In this document: piece after piece, positions 11,940 to 24,525 of the stretch | Layout of the letters: every line of letters begins with the position of its first letter | Position numbering within the stretch: the stretch's first letter is position 1 | Assembly: GCA_028673005.1 (NCBI GenBank) | Contig: CM054113.1 | Span: forward strand, 66,106,850-66,170,849 | Reading direction: 5' to 3' | From: Tanypteryx hageni | Lineage: Eukaryota; Arthropoda; Insecta; Odonata; Petaluridae | Length of the DNA: 64,000 nt | Notes under the pieces: model-generated | Database searches by the model: none | What the model saw: only the letters and a program-made list of their open reading frames with translations | What the model was told of the DNA's origin: nothing | Made by a program: the position numbers and the translations under genes

Positions 11940-12243
11940 TTTTTTACTCAGAATGAGTCCTAGAATGTGTTCCTGAAGTTTGGGCATTAGGTCCCGGAAT
12001 GACAGTTAAATGCGGCCAGAACAACCACGTCGAGTTGCGTCATGCTGGCCCAAACACGCGAAAGCAGCGATAAATTCGCTGGGATGGTTGCAAATCTTAC
12101 AGTGGCAAGGGGTACATTCATCGGCCTGTATCTCGGTAATGAGGCGACGGAGAGAACTCGGACTAACTTTTCGGTGCATAAAACAAACCCATCTACAAGC
12201 TCTAAAAGGTTGTCGTTGTTATTCAGAAACACCCTGTATATAG
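11940..12243 (-). repeat. Dispersed repeat ending in ATACAGGGTGTTTC
   Basis: On the minus strand the segment begins ATACAGGGTGTTTCTGAATA and stays GC-richer than its flanks for about 250 bp. Copies starting with ATACAGGGTGT are widespread in arthropod genomes (general knowledge), but the superfamily could not be assigned. The short ORFs on both strands have no recognisable domain. Confidence 0.4.
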
Positions 12244-12393
12244 TAATATAATTATTTTTTATTAGTGTAGCTCATACATAATTTAAAATCACGTGGCAGG
12301 GCGCACAAAAATCAGCAGGGACTTCTGCTTAAGGGAGGAAGTTAAGTTGATAGAGGCCCTAGTCTAAACGACCCTTAAAGTCATCATTAGCTC

Positions 12394-13530
12394 CTAAGCC
12401 TCGCTTTGCTCCATATCTTGCTGAAGACACCAGTCCTCAAGCAACTTAGCAGCCTCCAGTGCGGCTTGAGCAGAGACGGGGAGGAGATGCTGCCTCTGCA
12501 AGCTCAATTTTCTCTTCCTTCTCAAGAACCTCCATAGCAATGTCCACGTCCGTGGGCATTGCCATAACTTCCCCCTCCTGGGGAGGATTAAGGATGAAAT
12601 CCAGATCCATGGGCTCCCTGTAGCAGATAGCTTGAATTTTCTCCTTGATCTCGGTGACACATTGCTCCAGCTCATCTTCTGCATCTTCCTCCTCAAGAAC
12701 CACAATAGCAATGTCCTCGTCCGTGGGCATTGCTATAACCTCCCTCTCCTGGGGAGGATTAAGGATGAAATCCGTAGCAGAGAGCTTGAATTTGCTCCTT
12801 AATCTCGGTGACACATTGCTCCAGCTCAGCTTCTCCCTCCCCAGCCCCGTTACCTTTACTCTTGATCTTGCAGTGGAGGAAGCAGGTGCGGATGGTGCTA
12901 GGGGTGAGTTCATAAGACCAACCCTGTATTAGCAGCTTGATGACTTGGAAGATGTTGAGCTTGCCAGAATTCACTTTGAGCCAGGCAGTTGTCAATGAGA
13001 AGGGGTGCCTGCCATCCTCTCATTTTACGGTCAAACCAATGCAGCCATTTGATCAACATTGCATCAGTCAACCAAGCTTTGCCATTAGCCCTGTACCCGA
13101 CGCCCAAAGTGCATCTGGTGTTGCCCTTGAAGTACTTAGGATTCCAGTGCTGGCCAATCACCCATAGAGACAGCTTCTGTGAACCATTGCCATTGGCACA
13201 GACTGTAATCGTGAGTCGCTCCTTTTCTTGCTTCCAGCCTTCGAGAATATTGTTGGAAAGTGAGTCATCAGCTTGCATCCTGAAAAAGACTGGTCTCATC
13301 CATATTGTAGATGCCTGGCCATCTGTACTGATCGAGGACTTCCCTGAGCTTAGGGAGCTCCTCTTTGACGAGGTCCATGTCAATAGCTCTACTCTCCCCC
13401 AAAGCGCCAGAAGGATTTGATGCTGTACCGCTGCTTGAATGTCTCGAGCCACCCGTTGGACCAGTTCTTGGCTTCAAACTTTGAGGCATCCTCATAACGA
13501 GGAAGCAGCTTCATGAATGCTGCAGTTTTC
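12394..13530 (-). pseudogene. Tigger-like DDE transposase pseudogene
   Basis: The order on the minus strand is: WSNGWLETFKQR-like sequence near 13.45 kb; the catalytic YNMDETSLF segment (first acidic residue) at about 13.28-13.31 kb; then KERLTITVCANGNGSQKL, YRANGKAWL and WFDRKMRGW; then LLIDNC, the second catalytic Asp, near 13.0 kb. These are the landmarks of pogo/Tigger transposases (CENP-B/Jerky relatives). After LLIDNC the frame is disrupted. The region continues as WLKVNSGKLNIFQVIKLLIQ and STIRTCFLHCKI (STIRNCW-like in the family) and ends EAAKLLEDWCLQQDMEQSEA. Frameshifts and a missing N-terminal DNA-binding part make it inactive. It is a different copy from the C-terminal piece at 9.1 kb, because both contain the same terminal segment. 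Confidence 0.75.
12531..12830 (-). repeat. Tandem duplication inside Tigger pseudogene
   Basis: Two consecutive units of about 150-170 bp share sequence encoding ELEQCVTEIKE, then ILNPPQE, then AMPTD and DIA. The unit at 12531-12690 carries about 23 extra bases (encoding EPMDLD) relative to the unit at 12701-12840. The duplication lies just upstream of the transposase C-terminus. The low divergence implies it is younger than the element itself (inference). Confidence 0.6.
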
Positions 13531-13574
13531 TCCAAATAAAATGCAATAATAGGCCGACAATGTCAATCAGGTGG

Positions 13575-13663
13575 GTTTGATTGGTTGGTTACTGTATTGG
13601 CTTCCAAATATTTTGTCCCAGGTTCAAATCCCACGCCATACCAAGTTTTTTTTTCGTTTTAAT
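13575..13663 (+). repeat. tRNA-derived SINE
   Basis: TTGGTTACTGTATTGGCTTC serves as a loose A box. The B box GGTTCAAATCC at 13621-13631 is consensus-perfect, and a T9 run follows at about 13646-13654, which would terminate RNA polymerase III. The spacing fits a tRNA-derived SINE head on the plus strand. A pyrimidine-rich stretch and a GTCT microsatellite (13741-13762) follow. Confidence 0.5.
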
Positions 13664-14449
13664 CCACTCTCTCTCTCCTTCCTTCTCTCTTAAATGTAAG
13701 AAGGGACTACATAGTCTCAATTTCGCCCTAATAAAGTCGTTTGTCTGTCTGTCTGTCTGTCTTTCTTTTCCCCACACTCCCGTCTTCCTCGGTTTTCCCT
13801 ATAGGGTCCTATATAATTTTGAGTACGGCAACAATGCTGGTTGTTCTTGGCAACAAAATATTTTAACCACGAAAAACTAAAAATTTTCTTCAAAACAATT
13901 TTCTGAGTCAACCCGAATCGTATTTGCAAATCTATGGTAGGAAAATAAATTTGCGTTTTTTGCACGTACTATGGTTCAAGTTTCTAATTTCTACGACAAT
14001 TATAAGTAATTTTAAAAAGCAAACGAAAGAAAGTTATGATTTCAAAGCGGACATGATGGCAACAATCCTCCAATGTTAATCTAATGGGAATTTCTCGAAT
14101 AGAAATTTTTTTTGGGGCTCTTGAACTTGAAACTTATCGTTTTCGCAATTTTCCTTCTGTAAGTCATGAATAATCAGTCTGAATTTTTTCAATATTCTAG
14201 CTCATACTGAAGTAAGAAATAGTTTGCGTAACGCACGTTAGTGCGGTTATAATATAGAGAGATATTAATATAAAGGTTGACAGTAGCGTCATTAGGATTT
14301 TTAGGTGTCACTATCCAAATAAACTCAGGATAGCAGAAGGGATTGCAACGATAGCAGGAACAGCAAAGGGATCTTTTATGAGACGACGAAAATTAGCGAC
14401 AGGTAGTTTTGATATTTGAAATAATTCATGAAAACTTTGATATTAAGTG

Positions 14450-14980
14450 CAGAATTATATAGGTGTGAGACTATGACAGATAAAGATGTGAGCAGATTAC
14501 GGGTTTTTGAGTTGTAAGTATGACGTTCAATGAAGAGATGCAGTTGGAATGAGAGGAAAACATACGAGAAAATTTTAAAAACAGAATGAGAAGAGAGATT
14601 CTTTGGTATGGGTTTAGTATTATATGTGTGTGAGACTATGAGAAATTAAGATTTACGCAGATTACGGGCTTTTGAGATGCGAGTGTGGCGTGCATTGAAG
14701 AGAAGAAGTTGGAATGAGAGGAAAAAATATGAGTAAGATTTGAAAACAGTAGGATAAGAGAGATGCATAATTAGAACGATGGGGGATATATAGCAGAATA
14801 TACGCTTGGATCAAATTTTCAGTAGCATTGGTCTGTTGGTAAAAAGCCATAGAAGGAAGGATGCTAGGAAAGAGATAAAGAGATAGGTAGAAATGGAAAA
14901 TGAATATTAAAATTTCTTAAAAGAAGATGTATGCGAAGATAAAGAGAAAGGTCTTGGATGAGACAGACTGTTGGGAGAAT
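14450..14980 (+). pseudogene. RTE-like LINE 3' coding remnant, tandemly duplicated
   Basis: The translation contains RLRAFEMRVWRALKRRSWNE at about 14.66-14.72 kb. This resembles the FEMWCWRRM...ISWT segment downstream of the reverse transcriptase in RTE-related LINEs. The same segment is present about 180 bp upstream (RLRVFEL...RSMKRCSWNERK), so part of it is duplicated. Stops interrupt every frame. Similarity is to a family pattern recalled from memory, so the clade assignment is tentative. Confidence 0.45.
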
Positions 14981-15009
14981 GTAAAACCAACCAAATGGTA
15001 GAAAACCAA

Positions 15010-17930
15010 TGAAGATGGTCAAATAAAAAAATGATCGCACAAAACAAGTAAAAACAATAAGCAATAAGCAACTATACACGCTGCTAAATATTTCACCGAT
15101 CAGAATTCAACGCACCTTTTATTTTGAGTCATAGCGGTGAGCTTGTTTGCATCCCAATTCTCGGATCGCGGGGTGGAACCCTGCCGGAAGTAAGTACGAA
15201 ACCATCTTTGTTACTGTTATGATGATCAGAATGAAGGCGGTAAAGTGCTGATCATGAGCTACGGATAAATAAATAAAAAAGACAAGGCATATCCATCAGA
15301 CTCCAAGGGGTGGGGTACTCAAGCAAGTGAGTAAAATCAACGCATGCGTTATCCGATTTTACAACATAGCGATTTTTTTCTCTCACGCCTCTTTTTCTCC
15401 TAAACGCGTCGCAAGCTTTAAGGAACCCGCCGTCGAGAGGTAGACAAAACGGAATTGTTGAGACCCAAGGGCGCGCAGGAAGTTGTATTGCGAGGAAGCT
15501 TTTTGCTTACCTAAGCAAAAAAGGGGAGGAGAGCGCCTTGAGGAATCGCGGATGCGACCGAGTCAGCAAGACCTTTCCTTCGGGAACCAAACCATAAACA
15601 GACTTGGGCGCTATCTGCCTCCGCGTAAATGATAAAAAAAATCCCAAGGTAGGAGGAGGAAAGTAAAAACAAAAAATCTGTACAATATACATTGCGCAAA
15701 CTTTCTCATATATTACGTATGCATCTAGTCTCACTGGACTCTTTTCTAACTGGAAGAAAATACTACTTATAAAAAAACAACAAAACCGCGGAAAATGTAT
15801 TCTGCGCGTAAATGGTATTAATATATTGATTATGCGAATTATGTGAAAAACAAACTTGATAAATTATACTTTCCAAAGATTTAAAGTATTATGCGAATTG
15901 GTTAAGGCACATATAGTATTGTTAAAGACACCAAAGTATATAATTGAGTGAATTTTAAACAAAATCGTTCGAGTCATTTTTGAATTAATCGACATTTTGT
16001 GAAAATCAACAAGATTGTTGCGCTATATATCATCTCCTCATAGTTTTCATTCCGAGTAATGTTATGCCTAAATACGAAATATCATTTGATTTTCTTGAAT
16101 CGTCTAGACTCTAGGTCCTCGCGACGGCATTATTTATGTAATTATTGCTGGTGAATTGAACTTCAGTCATCTGGTTGTAGTGAAACTAGTGATGTCGATA
16201 TAAATAGTTAAAGCGTCAATATTATGAAATTTATTCATTCGGTATGGTGTTAACTATTACTTAATCGATTTATACAGTGTCTCCTCGGTGTATTTATGCA
16301 TATTTAGAATGAAAGTGCTTGGTGCAATATAAATTTGTCACAAATACAGTATGTTGAGAGAATAGCATGTTAAAAAATTAGTTGTATTTTTTGTATAATT
16401 CTTAAATATCTCTTAACAAGATCTGAAACATTATTTATTTAATTTACAATAAGTACCTACTTAACATCAAAAGTGTTACTAAAATACAAAATTTTAGTTG
16501 CGTTAATGACCATTTTTATGTAAATTCAGCAATGTTTACAAACATGTGCCTTCTAATTATACAGCACCAGTTCTTCCTACATATGTTCATGCGCAGTGTT
16601 GATAAATTATTTATCATACGATTTAACGCATTATTATTTACATTTGAAATTTAGTGTTTTTTCTGATCGATTTAAGTTTTTGAAAAATATAAAGCTACAA
16701 TTTTCCCAATTTTTCCGTGATCGGTGAATATCTTAGTTGAGTTTAGTCTTCAGTCATTAAACTTTGCCTGAACAAAAGTATTTTCTTGTAATGTTCCCAC
16801 CTGTTGGCCAGACTGCTTTTAAAGGTAGTTCATAAGATTGTTTTTGACTCCGTGGCTTAGCCCATCATACTGTTGACGTTTTACAATCATTTCCATTAAT
16901 TAATTAGCCATTGTCAAACGCTTATGTATCAATTGTTTAATTAATTAGAAATTTTTTGCAGCACGAATTTGCTCTGTGCATCATCAGTGGTTTTCATATT
17001 CTTATCAATCAATCTTAGCTTTTACAAGTAAATGTTTGGTCACAATATTGTTAATATTGATTTTATATCGGTGACAAAATGCCAATGGAGTTAATGGTAA
17101 GAAAGTTTGTACCATATTTTGTTATGTAACATATGGTCCATGTTTGGACCAGATGTGTTGTTTATGATTACAAAATAAATTTCTCAATCCAACAAATTTT
17201 TGCATTTATCAATAAATATTTTATTCTGCTTTTAAATTATTTTCCCTACAACCCATCTTAATTATAATTAATAATTTTGGACGTAAAAGAATTGTGTACC
17301 ATAATGTATTTCTTTGTCATGCAATTTCCATTTACCCATAACTATTTTTTATCTCTGGAACACTCAATTATGTGAATTTTATATCTATTGTTTACTTTTT
17401 AGTGTATCTAAAAGTTGGTTTCATTAATACTTTTATTTCAATTTAATTCACGCATACCCGTCATATTTGAAGGGCAATTACGCTAGTGAGTGATAAAAAC
17501 GCCAGTATTTACGCGAAATTCGAAGAAATCAATGACGAAAAAACTAAAAATTTAACTTGGGAAAAATCGGCCTTTGAGTGAGAATCATACGGAAAATGAA
17601 GACCTTCTCTTTGAGATGAGTTCGGAACCTTTCTTAGAAGTCTTTTTCCTTCTTCGAAGTTCACTTGAATGTTCATAACAAACTTGAACTTTTTCCGATT
17701 CCGGTAATTCGTTAAAAAATCATTGTATATACAAATTAACGTCCCGGGATTTTATAGCATGACTTATAAATGTATTATTTATAATAACGAAGGGTGAAGA
17801 AATAAAAAGACGGATATCAGCAGCCGATTTACGTTAATTTTTATACAAATTTTAAGCTTCCCGCTACAGCTTACGACCACGTGACGTCATGCGCGAACTG
17901 GACGCGTTTTCGTCCACCGGAACGACCTAC
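15010..17930. other. Non-coding, mostly AT-rich
   Basis: A SINE-like T-arm box (GGGGTGGAACCCTGCC) lies at about 15170. Otherwise the stretch is A+T-rich, without ORFs of interest or clear terminal repeats. The short ORFs around 15.5-15.7 kb have no domain. It is probably intronic to peroxidasin. Confidence 0.35.
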
Positions 17931-17944
17931 CTCCTATAGTAGTA

Positions 17945-18150
17945 CCATGCTCCCATTCTCTTCCCTCCTTCTCCCCCTATTCTCTCTCCCCCTATTCTCT
18001 CTCCCCCTATTCTCTCTCCCTCCTATTCTCTCTCTCGTATTTTCCCTCTTTCTTCTTCTCATTCTCAATCCCTCTCTCCCTCTTATACTTCACCCTCTTT
18101 TCTTCCCATCCTCCATCTTCCTCTCACCCATTCTCCTCACTTTCTTCTAA
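17945..18150. repeat. Polypyrimidine tract with a 16-bp tandem repeat
   Basis: CTCCCCCTATTCTCT is repeated about four times at 17966-18030, followed by further C/T-rich sequence to 18150. The ORF across it is low-complexity Leu/Pro/Ser/Phe and is not a gene. Confidence 0.6.
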
Positions 18151-18689
18151 AATTTAATTAGTTTTATTCGGAGGAAGTGCAATATACCCCTCCACAAAAT
18201 AGCGCCACAAACGGAAAATAATTTCTGTAATTACCATGTCAACCTTAAATAAAAAATTCTGATTAGCTCATATAAATTTCTGCAAAATTTCAATTTTCCA
18301 TTTACATCATTGATCGAGTTATTCCCGTTTTAATAGCTTGTCACTCAGACCAACGGACTGAAAACTTAGCCTTTTATTATTATTTTTGTGATTATTTGAT
18401 TCTTTTAAACCTCTCTCTCTCTCTCTCCCTATTTCCAAAACCGTCCTCAAGTACTCCATTCTTCTAACTAACTCCCGTAACCTATCGCACAATTCTTCAC
18501 GTTATAAATATTTTACATGCTCGGTTTGTCCATTGAAATGTTCAGTACGTTCCTGAGATTTTCATACAGTTTCTATTTCATTAATATTGAATTTAGTTCA
18601 TTATTACTATTTTTAATATTTTTAAATAGTATTTCAGCTCTTTATGTATTCCTTATCGTAAATAACGCAACGAATGTTGGTTATATTGA

Positions 18690-19400
18690 TTGCTATGAAA
18701 ATCATTTCCCTCCCGTCTTTCTCTCTTTCTCGTATTGAAAGCCTTCAAAGCAAGCTTAAACCCATATGTATTGAAATAACAATGGGATTTCGAGGTTTAA
18801 CAATGTAATTGGTAGGCAAGGAAACATCCCATTAAAATGGCAAGACGAAAAACGATGACCAGAATAAGAATCCTTGTAATCTTTTCGTTAAAATGGTTCA
18901 GATTTAAAGCTCGTGAGTAATGCTTTCTAATTTTAATGTAAAAAAGGCGATAACCTGCACGTCAAAAAGTCGATTTTTACCTGTTATCTTATGGAAAATG
19001 CAAATCATCCCCTGGAAGTTTTTCGTCAAGTTTTCTTCGTCAAAGTATTTTCATATCCGAATAGATTATCTCTGCCAAATTTCAAGTTTATATCAGCATA
19101 TTTGATCGAGTTATTCGTATTTTAAGAGCGTGGCATGGAGATATTCCCGACGATGCATCCCCGTCGCACAGACAAAGATATCAAGCGTTTTATATTAGGT
19201 GATTATGTAAAGTGGAAGTTCTAATTGACGGATTCAATTGAAAATCACAATTGGGAGATAACTTTTAATAAAGATCACTCAAATTTAATTAAATTAAAAT
19301 CCGTTCAGCGGTTTAGGAGATGAAAGTTACGACGGACGGACGGACGGACCAGACGTGCCAATATGGCGTTCCGCTATTACCACTTCGCTGGTTAAGAACG
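18690..19400. repeat. Dispersed repeat, copy 1
   Basis: GCTATGAAAATCATTTCCCT and several blocks downstream (GGATTTCGAGGT, GGTAGGCAAGG, ACATCCC, GTTATCTTAT) also occur in the same order at 23.97-24.52 kb. The end has a GGAC tandem run (19330-19348), and the 3' flank CCACTTCGCTGGTTAAG resembles LINE/SINE tails. The family is not identified. Confidence 0.5.
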
Positions 19401-19592
19401 GCTAAAAAACGATACGATTAACAATCCACGAAAACGGATAAAGAAAAATAGGACGAATAGGACAGCGTTCGTCACGTTCCGCGAACGTGTAAGGAAGGAG
19501 AAACGACTACTACTTCTTCTACATCTTTATCGGGCTGACTCATTTCGGTGAAAACGGGTTCGAGCTTATGATGGGAGTCAGGAAAATAAGCC

Positions 19593-20920
19593 GAGGAATG
19601 GAAGGTGGGGGAGGTTTGTGGGAAAGAATGGGAGATAGAGAGAGATGGGGATAGAGGGAGGAGGGAGGGAGGAGAGAGGGAGGGAGGGGGTGGGAGAGGA
19701 GGAGGGGGGGGAGAGAGGGAGGGAGGTGGAGATAGTGAGGGTAGGGGGAGGGAGAGAAGGAGGGGGAGGGAGAGAATGAGGGGAGGGAGAGGAGGGGGAG
19801 GGAGAGGAGGGGGAGGGAGAGAAGGAGGGGGATGGAGAGGAGGGGGAGGGAGAGAAGGAGGGGGATGGAGAGGAGGGAGAGGGAGAGGAGGGAGAGGGAG
19901 AGGAGGGGGAGGGAGAGGAGGAGGGGGATGGAGAGGAGGGGGAGGGGGAAGTGAGAGAGGGAAGGGAGATAGGGAAGGGAGATAGGGAGGGAGAAGGGAG
20001 GGCGGGAGGGGGAAGAGAGAGCGGGAGGGGAAGGGAGAGAGAGGGGGGGAGGGAGAGAGAGGGGGGAAGGGAGAGAGAGGGGGGAAGGGAGAGAGAGAGG
20101 AAGGGAGAGAGAGGGGGGAAGGGAGAGAGAGGGGGGGAAGGGAGAGAGAGGGGGGAAGGGAGAGAGGGGGGGGAGGGAGAGAGAGAGAGAGGAAGGGGGA
20201 GAGAGAGGAAGGGAGAGAGAGGGGGAAGGGAGAGAGAGGGGGAAGGGAGAGAGAGGGGGTAAGGGAGAGAAAGGGGGGAGAGAGAGGGGGGACAGGGGGG
20301 AGGGGAAGGGAGAGAGGGGGAGGGGAAGGGAGAGGGGGGAGGGGAAGGGAGGGGGAGGGGAGAGAGAGGAGAAGGGAGAGAGGGGAAGGGGGAGAGAGAG
20401 AGAGGGTAAGGGAGAGAGAGGGGGGAAGGGAGAGAGAGCGGGGGGAAGGGAGAGAGAGGGGAAGTGAGAGAGAGAGGAAGGGGGAGAGGAATAGGAGAGA
20501 AAGATTAGAAGAGAGGAGGGGGATTGAGGGAGGTAATGGGAGATAGATATCGATGGGGATATATGGAGGGAGGGGGAGAGAGTGGGGAGGGGGAGAGAGT
20601 GGGGAGGGAGAGAGGAACGGGAGGGACAGATGAACAGAGAGATGGTGGGAGAGAGACGGGAAGGGAGAGGAATGGGAGAGAGATGAGGAGGGAGAGATGG
20701 ATAAAGGGAAGGCGATAGAGGGAGGAAAGGATGGCTGAAAGAAATAGAGGAATGGGAGAGAAGGATGTGAAAGGAAGGGGAAATAGGAAGAAGGAGAGAA
20801 GGAATAGAAAAGAGGAAAGAAAAAGAGGTTTCAGAATGTGGGAGGTGTGTTCCCGAGGGATGCGCGTGGGGTGGGGGAAAAGAGAGGAAAAAAGGGTGTG
20901 GGTGAGTACTTAAGGAGGTG
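19593..20920. repeat. 1.3-kb polypurine (G/A) tract
   Basis: The plus strand is almost entirely G and A for about 1.3 kb, built from irregular GGGAGAGAGAGGGGGAAG-like units and runs of GGGGGAGGGAGAGGAG. Several long ORFs cross it (Gly/Arg/Glu only) and are artefacts of composition. Polypurine mirror repeats of this size can form intramolecular triplex (H-DNA) and stall polymerases (established knowledge). Unit structure and length may be affected by assembly. Confidence 0.9.
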
Positions 20921-20999
20921 GAGTGAGATTTTTTGAGATGGATGGAAAGATGCGGGGATGAGAGGAAGAGACGACGAAGTGCAGTAAAGTAGCTGGTCT

Positions 21000-23460
21000 A
21001 CTTAAAGGCGTGGGAGCGTGTGGACGGGACGTAGGAGGAAGAAGGAAAGTAGTATGCTCAAAAAAATGAGAAGGAAGCTGGGAAATGTTTTTTTTGTCCG
21101 GCAGTTCGATTTCAGAATGAGGGATTAGAGCCTGATAACACTTTCGGTGTTAAAACACGACCTTTTTATGTTTTGAGAGAGAGAGAGATTCGTGTATAGT
21201 CTAATATAACTTGAGTTTTCGACAACTGAATGGAACTCGGTCGTAACCATATAGAAAGATAACGGTTTTAAGTTTCGGAACGGCAACGGTTCGATGTAAT
21301 ATTTCACGGATATAACGTGCGTTATCACGGTTGTAACGGGCAAATAAATCAAGAGGTATCGTCATAAACGTGCACGGTATTTCTACAAGTCGAACTGAGG
21401 TTTACGACTCGAATTTTACATAGGGGGATATTTTCATTTGGAAACCATGAAAGATAGCTGTATCTCAAGACATAAATCAAAGAGAAATGACAAAATCTTT
21501 TACGGTTAAATTTTTATGTTACGCACAAAGGTATATTTTTTAAAATATCAAATTAAACGCTCTAAGCGACCTCTATGGTGCTGGAAGAATAAACGTGAAA
21601 CGATTTCCGAAACAGCCCAGCATTCGAATAGTTCTGGAATAAAAAAATCTCCCTGTATAACTCGAATTTATCAGTTTTAGATTCGAGTTATAGAGTTTCC
21701 AGTGTGTTAAATCCGTCATATTCTCGACACCTCGTCCCCGATATATCCCAAAGAAATAGATGCGAGACATCGATAACTCGAACCTCCGGGGAAAATAGAA
21801 AAAGTTCCACTTATCGAAACTTCGAGTTAAAAAATAACTTCATTTTAACGTACGTGAGCGCGAACGAGAAAAAAATGCCCACTTTCGACTAACCGAAAAT
21901 CCCAGGTATATGGACTCCCGAGTTATCGAAATAAGACCGTGTAACCCTTGCATGAGCTTAACACCGAACCGAAGGGTACTTCAATCGTACGAGTTCAGCT
22001 CAAAGACGATTAACTCGAAGACAGAGAGGAACTTGGGATGACACGAATTACGAGAAGATGACAAAGAGAGTCAATAAAAAGAAACGAGGGGAAGCGGGAG
22101 TAAAAGACGAGAGAGAATCCCGACGAGAAAGGAACGGCGGCGAAAAGAAAAGTGAAACGTGGGCGTTGGAGAGGAAAGACTGAAGAAAAGGGGGGAAAGG
22201 CGGGGAGGAGAGGAGGAAGAAAGAGGAAATAGAGAGAAATGGAAGGAATACGAGCGAAAAAAAAAGTAAAGGCACCTAGCGAGGTGGAAAGTATTGAGAG
22301 ATTGCCAACAGGAAAAGGAGAGAGACATATAAACGAGGAGATGGTTGAAAGAGATGGCAAAGTGAGTAGCATGTTAAGAGACGAACGGATGGGAGGAGGA
22401 TGCAAGGAGTGACGGCGGAGAGAGAGAGAGAGAAAGCAAACGAAAAAGTAAGAAGGTGAGCCAGAGCTGAGGAGGAATGAAAAGGCAGCGCAATGAATCG
22501 TTTCCGTTGACTTTTCTAATCTTTTTGGAAAAAGTATGGTAAATCATCGACTTCCGACGCGTGCGTTCAATTCCGGCAAACCGCCGTCGAATTTATATTT
22601 GATGACAAAAATAACTGCAGACGACTATCCGCGTCAACATTTCACGAATCATCTTCTTTCGATTTGATAGCCATTCATCATCGTCAACTTATTAATAACA
22701 AGCAACACGTCAAAATTATCTTCTTAATCGAGACGACTTCTATAACGTGGACTGAAAGTCTAAGTGCATTTAAAATGACGACGACTGGCTTATCAATACC
22801 TAATCACCGTCAAAATTTCTATATTACATTACTCTATTCATTAATCCACTACAGTAAAATGACATGTTTCTGTTATTTATGAGTGTGAGCGATTATGCTT
22901 TGATTTATTCGCGGGACTAAACTTCATCGACAGTGATTTCCGATCGCATATGCTCGGTCGTTTTCGTTTTTCATCGGATTGATTGCACAGATCTCAGTGA
23001 AGAAGATTAATAAGCAAATATATCGCCACAATGATGATGGATAGCTAGATAAATCGCAGTGAAGTTAATTTAATAGTTATTTAATAAAAATACACGCGCA
23101 TGACGTTGGAGTATGAAGTTTTCGATGACTTAATTTAATGATTTAATTATATGCAAACCATAAATTTCTATAATTTCATGCTAAAAAGGATTCCAAAAAT
23201 ATTTTCAATATAACAGCAAAATATGAAGCAGGGCATACATAAGAAACACGAGAATAATCTTCAGATTGAATTTAAACAAGTTGTAGTAATAGTTTTTCAA
23301 ATACATGAATTATCTATAGTCTGTTTACCGTGAAATGGGATATATACGTTGCGACCAATATACACTTAGAATCGGGACAAACGTTAGCATAAAAATTAGC
23401 AAATGAATAAACAGTATTTATTTTACTAAAATAATTTGAAATTCAAGTAATTGCCCACTT
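21000..23460. other. Non-coding with Tigger-like fragments and GA-rich runs
   Basis: Tigger-type sequences (TAACTCGAATC-like) occur near 21.68-21.70 kb, where the reverse complement reads ACTGGAAACTCTATAACTCG, and near 21.77-21.84 kb and 21.92 kb. A purine-rich stretch covers 22015-22450. No gene is recognised. Confidence 0.4.
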
Positions 23461-23720
23461 CACTCGCCGAATTTCATTTATATCTTTATTGGAAATAGGG
23501 AGATACCCGTTCTACGAGCGGTTTTTATCCGAAAATAAAAAATAATATTATACATCATAGCTATTCCATTTGAATCACAATTAAAGTTATCAATGTTTGT
23601 TAAAAATTTTCCCCCGTAAATACTTGGGAAATTTGAGAAGGCGTGTTATTTTATGGGGAATAGAAATTATACCCTGGAGTCGAACCCTGGTCTAATCGCG
23701 ATTTTTTTCTTAATTGCCTT
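23460..23720 (-). repeat. SINE-like repeat with B box
   Basis: On the minus strand, GGTTCGACTCC at 23686-23676 is a consensus-perfect pol III B box within CCAGGGTTCGACTCCAGGG. A near-identical segment lies at 24346-24336, and a diverged one (GGAATCAAACC on the plus strand) near 40.34 kb. Together they outline one dispersed tRNA-related family. Confidence 0.45.
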
Positions 23721-23969
23721 TTATGCTTGTAATATTTGTGATATACAATGTTATTATCATTGCTTATACAATCAAAACAGAAAAGGAGTTACTGAAATAA
23801 CGGTGAATTAGTTTTTTTTGCAATCATTGATTGTGTTATATTTAAACAATCAGTGCTCATACTATCAAGAAAGCATTTATTTACTGAAATAACGTACTAA
23901 ATAACTTTGTTGTTCTTACAAAAATACGTTTCAGTTGTCTTTCAATATAATAATTTACGAATGTTGTTT

Positions 23970-24525
23970 ACTTTTGTTGCTATGAAAATCATTTCCCTCT
24001 CCTTCCTTCTTTCTTTCTCTCTCTCGTATTAAAGGTAGGCTTACACCCATAATAACAATAGGATTTCGAGGTCTAACAATATAACTGGTAGGCAAGGCAA
24101 CATCCCGTTAAAATTGCGTTTTCCCAAAAGTATGTGAATTAAACGTTTAACATGAGCAATTTCGAACTGTAGACGAAAAAAGATAAACAGAATAAGAAAC
24201 TTTATAATTTATTCTTCAAAATGGTTGAGATCCGAAGATCATAGGTTAACTCTTTTTAATTTAATCTCAAAAATAATTCAAGCCTGCACGTCGAAGTCTA
24301 TTTTTACGTGTTATCTTATTGGAAATGTCTTTCTTGGAGTCGAACCCTGGACTTTTTCGAGATTTTTTCGTCATCACCTTATAATATGTAAATGGAGCAT
24401 TTCTTCCAAATCTCAAAATTCGATTTAATCGGGAAGTTTGTTAAAACACGTTAAAAATGCCACCATAGTCGATGACGTCAGAAAGGTTTCAGACAGAGGG
24501 ACAGAAGTCGACAAATTATTAGTAG
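23970..24525. repeat. Dispersed repeat, copy 2 (with B-box segment)
   Basis: This is the partner of the repeat at 18.69-19.40 kb, sharing the CTATGAAAATCATTTCCCTC start, GGATTTCGAGGT and GGTAGGCAAGG blocks in order. It also contains the minus-strand B box GGTTCGACTCC at 24346-24336. The tail TCAGACAGAGGGACAGAAG resembles LINE/SINE 3' ends. Confidence 0.5.

Noticed and set aside
12010..12243. Overlapping ORFs of 67-81 residues on both strands
   Set aside because: They lie in a GC-richer dispersed repeat and show no known domain.
19605..20913. Several long plus-strand ORFs (60-126 residues) of Gly/Arg/Glu
   Set aside because: They arise because a purine-only strand lacks most stop codons; the protein is low-complexity without start context or splice sites.
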